From assembly GCF_023022965.1 (NCBI RefSeq), contig NZ_CP095462.1, forward strand, positions 1,736,001 to 1,800,000: DNA of 64,000 bases, in the 5' to 3' direction. Source of the stretch: Ectobacillus sp. JY-23. GTDB lineage: Bacteria; Bacillota; Bacilli; Bacillales; Bacillaceae_G. Every line of letters starts with the position of its first letter. Within the stretch, counting starts at the first letter, position 1. This document shows, piece after piece, positions 1 to 7,472 of this stretch. Under the pieces are notes generated by a model. That model worked only from the letters and a program-made list of their open reading frames with translations, was not told the DNA's origin and ran no database searches. Both the position numbers and the translations under genes were made by a program.

Positions 1-1174
1 GAGCCAATGCCGCTGTACCTGGTGATCCTAAAGTAAAATTGTTAGGACCACTGTTCCCTGCTGATACGACTGCTGTCACACCATTCAGAACTGCATAGTT
101 AAGGGCTGTGCTAGTTGGATAATACGGATGATTCACAGCTGCACCAAGGGAAAGATTGATAACATCCATACCGTCTACTACTGCTTTTTCAATTCCTGCA
201 ATTATATCTTCTGATGAACCGCTACCATACGGTCCAAGAACACGATATGCATACAAATCTGCATCAGGTGCTACACCTTCTACAGACACTTCACTATTAT
301 TCTCGTTTTGTCCGACAATTGTTCCGGATACATGTGTACCATGAGACGTATAATAAGAGCTGCCATTGTTAAACTCCGGCTTTTGGGATGCTTGCCAGTC
401 CTTGTACGTCGCCTCCATCGGATCGCTGTCATCGTCTACAAAATCGTATCCACCTTTGTAAGCATCTTTTAAATCAGGATGATTATAGTCAACCCCTGTA
501 TCCAACACACCCACTTTAATTCCCTTACCTGTAATCCCTTCTTTATGAAGCTTGTCTACCTGCAAGTAAGGCAGACTTTCTACAGATGTCGTAATTTCGC
601 GTTCTACATCGCTTGGAAGCTCTTGCTGAACGGGTTCTACCATATATACAACATTTTTATATACAGCCTTTACAGCTTCGGATTGCAAAAGCTCTTGTAC
701 TTGATTAGCAGGAAGTGTAATAGCAACACCGTTGTAAGCTGTTTTATAGGCTTGTGTAATCACAGGAACCTTTTGTTTCCCTTTCGTCCCTACGTATTTT
801 TCCAGATCTTCTTTAAAAACCTTATGTTCTTTATCTATTTGTGCTTGTGCAGCAGCTTTAGTGAGAGACTTTCCTTTTGCCTTCGCTTCTAATACCGCAA
901 CGTGACTTGGCTTTGAACGAAACTCAACAATAACTGAGACTTCTTCCTCAGTTTGTAACTCGCCCTCTTGAAAGCCTTGCAGGCCTTGTTGATTATTTAA
1001 TTGTAATTGATGTAAGGCTTGTCGTTGTTCTAGTGTAAGTGACAATAAAATATCCTCAGCCTTCCAAGTTGTCGCTTTAACCGCTGTAAAGGGATTTGTA
1101 CTAAGAGGTGATAATAATAAACCCGTTGATAGGGCCAGCATCGCTGTTTTCTTTGCCATTTTGTTTACGCCCAT
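1..1174 (-). CDS. Secreted subtilisin-family (S8) serine protease, C-terminus cut by window edge
   Basis: Only the N-terminal 391 codons are in the window; the gene runs off the left edge. The start is the ATG at 1174, preceded by GGAGG nine bases upstream. Residues 1-35 form a signal peptide (KK, then a hydrophobic run). An inhibitor-I9-type propeptide region follows, containing VSVIVEFRSKPS. The peptidase domain then begins with the catalytic Asp in GVLDTGVDYNHPDL and the catalytic His in SHGTHVSGT, and the oxyanion-hole region VVSAGNSGPNN is near the edge. The catalytic Ser lies outside the window. The propeptide plus S8 arrangement resembles the Vpr / minor extracellular protease type, which usually carries an inserted PA domain that would fall beyond the edge. 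Expected role: extracellular protein degradation. The family is certain; the subfamily is inferred. Confidence 0.92.
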   Translation of the reverse strand, partial: MGVNKMAKKTAMLALSTGLLLSPLSTNPFTAVKATTWKAEDILLSLTLEQRQALHQLQLNNQQGLQGFQEGELQTEEEVSVIVEFRSKPSHVAVLEAKAKGKSLTKAAAQAQIDKEHKVFKEDLEKYVGTKGKQKVPVITQAYKTAYNGVAITLPANQVQELLQSEAVKAVYKNVVYMVEPVQQELPSDVEREITTSVESLPYLQVDKLHKEGITGKGIKVGVLDTGVDYNHPDLKDAYKGGYDFVDDDSDPMEATYKDWQASQKPEFNNGSSYYTSHGTHVSGTIVGQNENNSEVSVEGVAPDADLYAYRVLGPYGSGSSEDIIAGIEKAVVDGMDVINLSLGAAVNHPYYPTSTALNYAVLNGVTAVVSAGNSGPNNFTLGSPGTAALA

Positions 1175-1526
1175 AGTCTGTAACCTCCGTATAATTATTC
1201 TAAAGATTCTTATAATTAATCTTACTATTAGTTTAGAAAAGTAGCTATTGGGTTATTTTTAGAATGCTACTTCGACAAAAAATGCGATAAAAACCGATTA
1301 CTGGATATTTTTCATGAAAAGAAAGCTACATACACTTAGAAACTTGGGATAATTTTTTAGGAGGCGTAAATTACTTGACTTTTCTGTAAATATCATACTT
1401 ACAAACTCTTAAGCATATCTAAATCCTTTACCTCTATCACTGCTACATTTTATTTTTTGAATTTTCTGTTATATTTAAGGTAGGAGTGTTCACTCATATC
1501 AACATATTTTAGAAAGGAGAATATGT
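1175..1526. other. Intergenic region between divergent protease and acetyltransferase genes
   Basis: This AT-rich stretch separates two divergently read genes and must hold both promoters. A TTGACT at about 1374 facing right is a possible -35, but its spacing to a -10 is poor. I see no ORF, tRNA or clear operator here. Confidence 0.4.
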
Positions 1527-1970
1527 ATGCATGTATATAAAGCAACTTTGGAGGATGCGGAGGGACTGTCTGCTTTATTCGATTTGTACCGACAATTTTA
1601 TGACCAGGATGCAAATTTAGAAGGTGCAAAGCTATTTCTGTCAGAAAGATTGCAAAAGCAAGAATCTGTAATTTTTGTAGCCGTGCAAGACTTAGTTTAT
1701 CTTGGGTTTATACAGCTTTATCCCTCTTTTTCTTCTGTTTCCATGCGTAGAACATGGATTTTAAATGATCTATACGTGCAGGAAGAAGCTAGAGGGCAGG
1801 GCGTTGCTCAAAAGCTGCTCGATGCTGCTAAAATACACGCCTTGCAAAGTGGTGCAAAATCACTAGAACTACAAACAGCGCCAGACAACTTGGCTGCACA
1901 ACGCTTATATGAAAAAAACGGATATAAACATGACACTTCTTTTCGGAATTACTCTTTATGTCTTCTTTAA
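1527..1970 (+). CDS. GNAT-family N-acetyltransferase
   Basis: A 147-residue protein of normal length for a single GNAT domain. The start follows AAAGGAG about eight bases upstream. Acetyl-CoA-binding motif A is visible as LYVQEEARGQGVAQKLL around residues 79-95 (Q/R-x-x-G-x-G/A pattern). The C-terminal motif B reads AAQRLYEKNGYK. The substrate cannot be told from sequence. It is monocistronic: a strong hairpin follows the stop. It is probably a cytoplasmic small-molecule or N-terminal acetyltransferase. Confidence 0.85.
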   Translation: MHVYKATLEDAEGLSALFDLYRQFYDQDANLEGAKLFLSERLQKQESVIFVAVQDLVYLGFIQLYPSFSSVSMRRTWILNDLYVQEEARGQGVAQKLLDAAKIHALQSGAKSLELQTAPDNLAAQRLYEKNGYKHDTSFRNYSLCLL

Positions 1971-1992
1971 TACTTCAATTAGGTAAACTGAA

Positions 1993-2019
1993 AAAAGGAG
2001 ATGAGTATCATCTCCTTTT
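1993..2019. terminator. Bidirectional hairpin terminator
   Basis: A perfect 12-bp stem, AAAAGGAGATGA with TCATCTCCTTTT, closes on a GTA triloop. It lies between the rightward acetyltransferase gene and the leftward ku remnant, and both strands read a short U-rich end. Confidence 0.75.
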
Positions 2020-2027
2020 GAACTATA

Positions 2028-2311
2028 TTACATCGTCGCCTTTTTTTCGTTCTTTCTATTGTTCTTTGGTGCAATATATTCGATGCTTGCGTTTAGTGTT
2101 TCTAAAATCATATCAAAATCCCGTTGCGGTTAATGGATTTAATATCGTGTTCATTTTTTAGTGCCTTCAATTCTTTATCTTCCAATATGACATACTTGTT
2201 ATAACCGTACGGATATGCTTTCACAATATCTTCTGATGTAACCTCTTTATCATCACAACCCGGTGCTATTTTTTGCTGTTTAATGGGTGTTAAACATTCC
2301 TTGTGTAACAA
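2028..2311 (-). pseudogene. Remnant of NHEJ end-binding protein gene ku
   Basis: The frame from 2311 down to 2108 encodes LHKECLTPIK, then KEVTSEDIVKAYPYG, then KYVILEDKELKALKNEH. This is the second quarter of bacterial Ku (compare B. subtilis YkoV: LHKE..APIKY, then SPDEIVKGYEY, then KYVVLTDEDLKSLKQEH). The first ~30 Ku residues (MHTIWKGSISFGLVN type) are absent: the preceding in-frame codons include a stop. After KNEH the frame ends, and a second frame (2028-2128) gives DFDMILETLNASIEYIAP and a lysine-rich tail, which looks like a Ku C-terminus. So roughly 180 central residues appear deleted. No ligD lies nearby. A normal ku gene is about 270-310 codons; this one cannot make a functional protein. 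Confidence 0.8.
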
Positions 2312-2326
2312 ATGATTTATAAAAAT

Positions 2327-2449
2327 CTAATTTATGTCCTGATCTAGTTCTTCTTGCTCATTAGCGGGATTACCATACAAACGATTTACTTCTTTGACAA
2401 GCTCGTCTAAAAATTCATCGGTGAGAAAAGGTTGATCTTTTTTTAACAT
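2327..2449 (-). CDS. Small hypothetical protein, 40 residues
   Basis: The ATG at 2449 has a strong ribosome binding site (TTGGAGG, five bases upstream) and the frame stays open for 40 codons to a TAG. The product is acidic and soluble: MLKKDQPFLTDEFLDELVKE, then VNRLYGNPANEQEELDQDIN. I do not recognise a family with certainty. The regular spacing of Leu, Phe and Val in the first half suggests one amphipathic helix. It lies directly upstream of the ku remnant on the same strand, but is unlikely to have been part of that gene. Confidence 0.55.
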   Translation of the reverse strand: MLKKDQPFLTDEFLDELVKEVNRLYGNPANEQEELDQDIN

Positions 2450-2545
2450 AGGAACCTCCAATTTGTTCTAAATACCTATAGTATCTATAGAAACATACCG
2501 GTTTATGCTGAAATGAGTTTATTTATCTTTTGCTATATAATTTTA

Positions 2546-2574
2546 TTTACTTTTCTTAACTATAGGAGTATGAT
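2546..2574 (+). promoter_or_regulatory. Probable SigA promoter of kimA
   Basis: TTTACT (2546-2551), a 17-base spacer, then TATGAT (2569-2574). Transcription from here would start just before the riboswitch. Confidence 0.6.
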
Positions 2575-2589
2575 AAACAACGGTTTCGT

Positions 2590-2745
2590 ATTTCTAAATC
2601 GCTGAAATCTTATGGTACGGGGGAACCGTTTCTTATGGATGAATATCCAAGGGGTGAATCCTTATTAGGTAGGGCTACTCAAAGGTCCGAATCCGACAGC
2701 TAACCTCGTAAGCGTTATATGAGAAGGAAGGTGGAGCTTGTGCGA
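2590..2745 (+). ncRNA. c-di-AMP riboswitch (ydaO-yuaA class)
   Basis: The conserved core of the ydaO/yuaA leader is present in order: AATCGCTGAAAT, GGGGGAACC, GGGGTGAATCC, GGTAGGGCTAC, GTCCGAATCCGACAGCTAAC and CTCGTAAGCG. This class binds cyclic di-AMP and turns the downstream gene off. An intrinsic terminator follows at once and a KimA-family potassium importer is next, which is the classic arrangement in Bacillus. Confidence 0.95.
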
Positions 2746-2757
2746 CAAAAAAGTAAT

Positions 2758-2797
2758 GTCTACAGGTCTATTCATTCATGACTTGTAGACTTTTTTT
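2758..2797 (+). terminator. Riboswitch-controlled transcription terminator
   Basis: GTCTACAGGTC pairs with GACTTGTAGAC (one G-U pair) across an 11-base loop, followed by seven T. As the expression platform of the c-di-AMP riboswitch it should form when ligand is bound. Confidence 0.88.
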
Positions 2798-2878
2798 ATA
2801 AAATAAAAGTCTCCTGGATAAATGTTTGCATCCTACCTTGGGAAACATACAGAAAAAGTAACTGGATGGTGAAAATTC

Positions 2879-4705
2879 ATGTTTTCGTCCTTAAAACGTT
2901 TTTTAATTGGAAGGCCTTTAAAATCAAACGCATTAGGCGAGCAAAAACTTAACAAAACAAAAGCACTTGCGATTCTTTCCTCGGATGCATTGTCATCTGT
3001 TGCTTACGGTCCTGAACAAATTTTAATTGCTTTGGCTACGATTGGCACGGTCGCATTTTGGTACTCTATTCCTATTGCAGTTGGCGTGCTTATTCTTCTG
3101 ACAGCCCTCATTTTGTCTTATAGACAAATTATTTTCGCATACCCGCACGGGGGCGGTGCATATGTAGTATCCAGAGAAAATCTTGGTGTAAACCCAGGAT
3201 TAATTGCTGGCGGTTCATTGTTGGTAGACTATATATTGACCGTTGCTGTAAGTGTTTCAGCAGGTACTGATGCTATCACATCGGCTTTTCCAAGCCTTCA
3301 TTCTTATAACGTGATTATCGCTACCATATTCGTCATATTCCTAACGATCTTGAACTTACGAGGTGTTACGGAATCAGCTTCTATTTTGGCATATCCTGTA
3401 TATTTGTTTGTGTTAGCTCTATTTATCCTGATTGGTGCCGGTATATATCAGATTGCTACCGGTACAGTTCCTCCTGACTTACATACACCGGTTGGAACGC
3501 CAGTAGCCGGTATCAGCTTGTTCCTGCTTTTAAGAGCATTTGCATCAGGAAGTTCTGCTTTAACAGGTGTAGAAGCTATTTCTAATGCAATTCCTAACTT
3601 CAAAGACCCTGCTCCCAACAACGCTGCAAAAACATTAGCAGCGATGGGCTGTTTACTGGCTATCTTATTTTCAGGAATTGTGTGGCTGGCTTATTATTAT
3701 GGAATTGCACCTAGTGAAAAAGTGACGGTAGTTTCACAAATTGCTGAAGAAACATTTGGTCGTAACTTTATGTACTTCTTTATTCAAGGTACAACTGCGC
3801 TCATTTTAATTTTGGCGGCCAATACTGGCTATTCGGCTTTTCCGCTCCTAGCAGTTAACTTAGCAAAAGATAAATTTATTCCAAGAATGTTTACTGTTCG
3901 AGGAGATCGCTTAGGATATTCTAATGGAATTATCATTTTAGGAATTTCTTCTATCATCTTAATTTTTGCCTTTCAAGGTCAAACAGAGCATCTTATCCCG
4001 CTGTATGCAGTAGGTGTATTTATTCCATTTACATTGTCTCAGACTGGTATGATGTTGAAATGGATTCGCGAAAAACCAAAAGGATGGGTGCCTAAATTAA
4101 TCATCAACTCAACAGGAGCTATTATTAGTTTTGTTGTAACAATCATGTTTTTCTTAACGAAATTTGCACAGGTTTGGTCAATCTTAATCTTTTTGCCTAT
4201 CATCATTTTTATATTTCACAGAATTAAAAAGCACTATGATGCAGTTGGAGAACAACTGAGCTTGAAGACATGTGAGCCTATCATACCAATTGAAGGAAAC
4301 GTTATTATTGTACCAGTAGCCGGTATGACACATGTAGTGGCCAATTCCTTAAATTATGCAAAATCCTTGTCACCTGACCAAATTATTGCGGTTTACGTTT
4401 CCTTTGAACGAGAAGATGAAAAGAAATTCGAAGAAAAGTGGAAGCTGTGGGAACCTGATGTACGGTTGGTTACTCTTCATTCTTATTATCGAAGTATTAT
4501 CCAACCACTCACAAAATTCATTGATACGGTTCAATACAAGGCAAGCGAATCAAACTATCGAGTAACTGTTATTATTCCTCAGTTCATTCCTAAAAAAGGC
4601 TGGCATAATATCCTTCACAATCAGTCTAGTTTACTGATCCGAGCATTTTTACTTTATAAACGAAATGTAGTTATTACAACAGTACCTTATCATTTAAAAA
4701 AGTAA
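2879..4705 (+). CDS. kimA: High-affinity potassium importer KimA
   Basis: At 608 residues it matches B. subtilis KimA (YdaO) nearly end to end, beginning with a RFLIGRPLKS-type N-terminus followed by LSSDALSSVAYGPEQILI. Residues about 35-450 are an APC-superfamily core of about 12 membrane segments, with YPHGGGAYVVSRENLG and LTGVEAISNAIPNFKDPAP conserved. The last ~150 residues form the cytoplasmic UspA-like domain (IIVPVAGMTHVV, IAVYVSFERE, VIIPQFI). KimA brings in K+ by proton symport and is inhibited at gene and protein level by c-di-AMP. Here it is a single gene behind a c-di-AMP riboswitch, with its own terminator downstream. The ribosome binding site is weak (GGATGGTGA). Confidence 0.95.
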   Translation: MFSSLKRFLIGRPLKSNALGEQKLNKTKALAILSSDALSSVAYGPEQILIALATIGTVAFWYSIPIAVGVLILLTALILSYRQIIFAYPHGGGAYVVSRENLGVNPGLIAGGSLLVDYILTVAVSVSAGTDAITSAFPSLHSYNVIIATIFVIFLTILNLRGVTESASILAYPVYLFVLALFILIGAGIYQIATGTVPPDLHTPVGTPVAGISLFLLLRAFASGSSALTGVEAISNAIPNFKDPAPNNAAKTLAAMGCLLAILFSGIVWLAYYYGIAPSEKVTVVSQIAEETFGRNFMYFFIQGTTALILILAANTGYSAFPLLAVNLAKDKFIPRMFTVRGDRLGYSNGIIILGISSIILIFAFQGQTEHLIPLYAVGVFIPFTLSQTGMMLKWIREKPKGWVPKLIINSTGAIISFVVTIMFFLTKFAQVWSILIFLPIIIFIFHRIKKHYDAVGEQLSLKTCEPIIPIEGNVIIVPVAGMTHVVANSLNYAKSLSPDQIIAVYVSFEREDEKKFEEKWKLWEPDVRLVTLHSYYRSIIQPLTKFIDTVQYKASESNYRVTVIIPQFIPKKGWHNILHNQSSLLIRAFLLYKRNVVITTVPYHLKK

Positions 4706-4747
4706 AATGGGAACACATTAATGCCTAGATAACCCTAACTATATAAA

Positions 4748-4781
4748 CACCAAACTTCGCGTATAAGAAGTTTGGTGTTTT
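4748..4781 (+). terminator. Terminator after kimA
   Basis: CACCAAACTTC pairs with GAAGTTTGGTG over an 8-base loop, followed by TTTT. Confidence 0.85.
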
Positions 4782-4919
4782 CATTTGTAAATCAAGTTTC
4801 TTTATTAATTTGTTAAAATTTAATACTTATATAGGTTTAAAAATTACCTCTTCCGGTTATCCTATGCAAGTAAGATTGTCTTACAGCTTTATTTTTCTAC
4901 ATATTTAGGAGGCAGTAAA

Positions 4920-5120
4920 ATGGAACGTGGTAAAGTAAAATGGTTTAACAGTGAAAAAGGCTTTGGATTCATCGAACGTGAAGACGGAGATGACGTGTTC
5001 GTACATTTCTCCGCAATTCAAGGTGAGGGCTATAAGTCACTGGATGAAGGACAAGAAGTGACTTTCGAAATCGAACACGGTCAACGTGGACCACAAGCGA
5101 CGAATGTCCAAAAAGTGTAA
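4920..5120 (+). CDS. Cold-shock protein (CspA/CspB family)
   Basis: A 66-residue single cold-shock domain, the usual length. RNP1 reads KGFGFIER and RNP2 reads DVFVHFSAI, with the conserved KWFN before them. It is a cytoplasmic single-stranded RNA/DNA-binding chaperone. It has a strong AGGAGG site and a leader of up to about 130 bases after the preceding terminator, consistent with the long leaders of csp genes, and its own terminator. It is one of several csp paralogues normally present in Bacillus; which one it is cannot be decided here. Confidence 0.95.
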   Translation: MERGKVKWFNSEKGFGFIEREDGDDVFVHFSAIQGEGYKSLDEGQEVTFEIEHGQRGPQATNVQKV

Positions 5121-5129
5121 TAGAGCATA

Positions 5130-5166
5130 AAAACAAAGCGAACCTATTTAGGTTCGCTTTGTTTTT
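5130..5166. terminator. Bidirectional terminator between csp and a converging gene
   Basis: A near-perfect palindrome: AAACAAAGCGAACC pairs with GGTTCGCTTTGTTT around TATTTA, with A/T tracts on both sides, serving the two converging genes. Confidence 0.9.
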
Positions 5167-5353
5167 ATATAGCAATGTAAATACCAAGACCGGCTAACAA
5201 CACAACTGCAAGGGCAACATAAATCAACGTCAATCGAACTGTATTTCCACGCATTGCCTTGTCATAATGTTCGTCGCCTTTTCCGCCAATTTTCACCGTA
5301 GCAATAAATCCAAATAACAGAAAAACAATAATTAAGATATATGATAGTAACAT
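5165..5353 (-). CDS. Small membrane protein, two transmembrane segments, function unknown
   Basis: 62 residues with hydrophobic segments at about 2-20 and 40-60, joined by a charged loop (GGKGDEHYDKAMRGN). The start follows AGGGAGA. It is a convergent neighbour of csp and shares its terminator. The layout resembles small BshB3-linked or YtzI-type membrane proteins of Bacillus, but I cannot assign a family. No catalytic motif is visible. Confidence 0.7.
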   Translation of the reverse strand: MLLSYILIIVFLLFGFIATVKIGGKGDEHYDKAMRGNTVRLTLIYVALAVVLLAGLGIYIAI

Positions 5354-5543
5354 GTTCTCCCTATTATCGCAGCACTATTATAGCCCTGCTACTCCTTTCG
5401 TTGTATAATCTGGCCCTTACACTCCCCTATTTTCCCTACACTTCACTATATTAAAAACCGCTACAAGCATACAATACGAATGAAGCATAGCATCTAAGCA
5501 TATGGTTGTAAATAACAGGACAAACAGATTTGAGGTGAATATT

Positions 5544-5849
5544 ATGTTTCATCGGATAAAAAGCATTTTATTTTTCGTGCTGCTTAGCGGTGCACTAACC
5601 TTTTCAGCTGTGTATTGGGGAGAGGTTTTACTTGGTGAAAGTACGGTCGAATCTGTTACAGCCAAGCCATCAGAACAATTGGAACAAGATATGCATTTTT
5701 TCTTAGAAAGCAAGCTGGTCAAAAAAGAAACTGTAAAAGGCTATGTAATCGAAACATATCAGGAATATGAAGTATATAAAGATGCTTTAGGAAATGTAGT
5801 CAAAAGTATTCCTACTTCAAACTATCAGTATTTGCGCTATAAGAACTGA
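5544..5849 (+). CDS. Small secreted or membrane-anchored protein, function unknown
   Basis: I chose the ATG at 5544 because GAGGTG lies seven bases upstream; an in-frame ATG at 5502 has no good site. The 101-residue product starts with a basic N-terminus and one hydrophobic segment (residues about 7-25, ILFFVLLSGALTFSAVYWG), then an outward-facing, charged and Tyr-rich domain (KKETVKGYVIETYQEYEVYKD is the central stretch). No Cys lipobox is present. I do not recognise a family. It is monocistronic with a strong terminator. Confidence 0.65.
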   Translation: MFHRIKSILFFVLLSGALTFSAVYWGEVLLGESTVESVTAKPSEQLEQDMHFFLESKLVKKETVKGYVIETYQEYEVYKDALGNVVKSIPTSNYQYLRYKN

Positions 5850-5851
5850 CT

Positions 5852-5899
5852 AAAAAGGAATAGGACAGACCATAGCTATGGTTTGTCCCATTCCTTTTT
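5852..5899 (+). terminator. Long hairpin terminator
   Basis: AAAAAGGAATAGGACAGACC pairs with GGTTTGTCCCATTCCTTTTT (small mismatches) around ATAGCTAT, ending in five T. Confidence 0.85.
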
Positions 5900-5928
5900 A
5901 TAGTGAACACCCTTTATTTACAATTACT

Positions 5929-6339
5929 TTAGTGATACTGATACCAAATAATCCACTCATTATTTTGCTTTTTTGCAACAAATATTTCGCTAAACGAATA
6001 TGCATTTTGCATCTTCGGAAACCGCATACGCACAAACCAGGAGCGATTAGCGATATTACGGCCGCAATTCTGAATCGCCATGTAATAATAAGACTTTTCG
6101 ACACCTTGTAAATTTTGCATGGGCATAATTACTTCTGCCTTGTAGTCTAAATACTTTGGGTTTTTACCGTACAATTTTGGAATAATAGAGCGTGGCAACT
6201 CTTGTAGTAATTCTTGCTTATCTTGCTCTGTTAGCAACGATAAGGTCTCTGTCTTTGGACAAACCGTTTTTACTGCCTGTTCTGCGTGCACAGATGTAAC
6301 GGTTAACAGCAAACCAAAGCATATCATCACAATTTTCAT
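5929..6339 (-). CDS. Exported hypothetical protein
   Basis: The start at 6339 is preferred over the longer frame from 6375 because GAGGTGAAAAG sits directly before it. The 136-residue product has a clear signal peptide (MKIVMICFGLLLTVTSVHA, cleavage after A-x-A-like HAE) and a mature domain with two Cys (TVCPKTE near residue 25, IQNCGRN near residue 94) that could form a disulfide outside the cell. Its Tyr/Trp-rich end reads NEWIIWYQYH. I cannot name a family. It is monocistronic and converges on the unit ending at 5849. Confidence 0.65.
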   Translation of the reverse strand: MKIVMICFGLLLTVTSVHAEQAVKTVCPKTETLSLLTEQDKQELLQELPRSIIPKLYGKNPKYLDYKAEVIMPMQNLQGVEKSYYYMAIQNCGRNIANRSWFVRMRFPKMQNAYSFSEIFVAKKQNNEWIIWYQYH

Positions 6340-6525
6340 CTTTTCACCTCTGCGATAGTATGCCCGTTTTCCCAATCCTACAACAGTTATATCTTTCCGT
6401 TTGTATATTTCACCTTTAACATGAACATAAAAAACTTCACACAGACTATAATTGGATTTCTTTTCAAAATCTTATATGATAGAAGCATACAAGTAAAATT
6501 TACGGCATGCGAGAGGAATACGGTC

Positions 6526-7440
6526 ATGATAACGTCCAAAACATCTTACTTTACCTATGGTGTATATATTATCAAATCTGTACATGAACAATGGCTCGAA
6601 TCATTTATTATCGGTCACAGTGGTGCCAATGTTTTTATGGAATCCAATATTTTTATTGAAAAGGATAGTATGACTGAAGCCGTGGAACATGGTGTAGAAA
6701 GACATGGATGCTTTCAAGTTATATCAAGAGATCCATATCGTCTTAGGCTTGTACGCGAAATGACAGAAGCAGAGAAGAATGCTTGGAATGAATGGCATCG
6801 GCTATATCGGGACTTAAAGTGGAAAATCAAATCTATTCTTTCTTATCAGGCTAATCCTCTTGAGGATTGTGGTATATTATTTTCAGATTTACAGGCGCAG
6901 GCACAGCACATTTTATATACGTACCCAGTGACAATTGATGAACATACTGCACTGCAAGAAATGTTAGATGACTTAGAAGCTTCTATACTTAATCTTGGTA
7001 TCGAGGTTCCTAAAATATCATTGGTGCCCGCAATAGAAAGCGAACAAGTGCAGCTTGATGCAGATCATTCATTTCTATCATCAACAACTGACTATGTAAT
7101 AGAATATCTACAGCGCTTCAGTCGCTTATCTCACACACTTTCACTTATTGCAGAGTCTGACAACCCGACTATTGTCCATATTCAAAACGAGTTGAAAATA
7201 GAGTGTGCTTGGCTTCAAGTAAAAATTTTGCGTGAACTTGGTCTAGAAGCGGAGCATGATGAGCAGCATCCTGGACAGCTTCTGTATCTGCGTATGGATA
7301 ATCATGATGTTCATCCATTTCAAGCAGAGAGCTTGAAATGTTTATTCCATAACTTTGGTCGAGTAAACGTGCATGACCCGCGGTTTACAGAATATACACA
7401 GACCATGCTATGTACATTACGAGCGTTACTTGCAAGATAA
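6526..7440 (+). CDS. Hypothetical cytoplasmic protein, 304 residues
   Basis: The frame is open from 6421, but the ATG at 6526 has AGAGGA nine bases upstream and is the likelier start. There are no signal peptide or membrane segments. The N-terminal ~70 residues look like a beta-rich domain (YFTYGVYIIKSVHEQWLESF, then VFMESNIFIEKDSMTEAVEH). The middle and C-terminal parts are helical, with a DHSFLSSTTDYVIEYLQRF segment. I do not recognise the family. The gene is monocistronic, with a shared bidirectional terminator downstream. Confidence 0.6.
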   Translation: MITSKTSYFTYGVYIIKSVHEQWLESFIIGHSGANVFMESNIFIEKDSMTEAVEHGVERHGCFQVISRDPYRLRLVREMTEAEKNAWNEWHRLYRDLKWKIKSILSYQANPLEDCGILFSDLQAQAQHILYTYPVTIDEHTALQEMLDDLEASILNLGIEVPKISLVPAIESEQVQLDADHSFLSSTTDYVIEYLQRFSRLSHTLSLIAESDNPTIVHIQNELKIECAWLQVKILRELGLEAEHDEQHPGQLLYLRMDNHDVHPFQAESLKCLFHNFGRVNVHDPRFTEYTQTMLCTLRALLAR

Positions 7441-7472
7441 AAAGACGCGGCTGTTTCGCCGTGTCTTTTTTA
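7441..7472. terminator. Bidirectional terminator
   Basis: AAAGACGCGGC pairs with GCCGTGTCTTT (one G-U pair) around TGTTTC, flanked by A and T tracts; it lies between converging genes. Confidence 0.88.

Noticed and set aside
1958-2161. 67-codon plus-strand frame after the acetyltransferase
   Set aside because: It begins inside the acetyltransferase gene, runs through the terminator hairpin and the ku remnant, and has no ribosome site.
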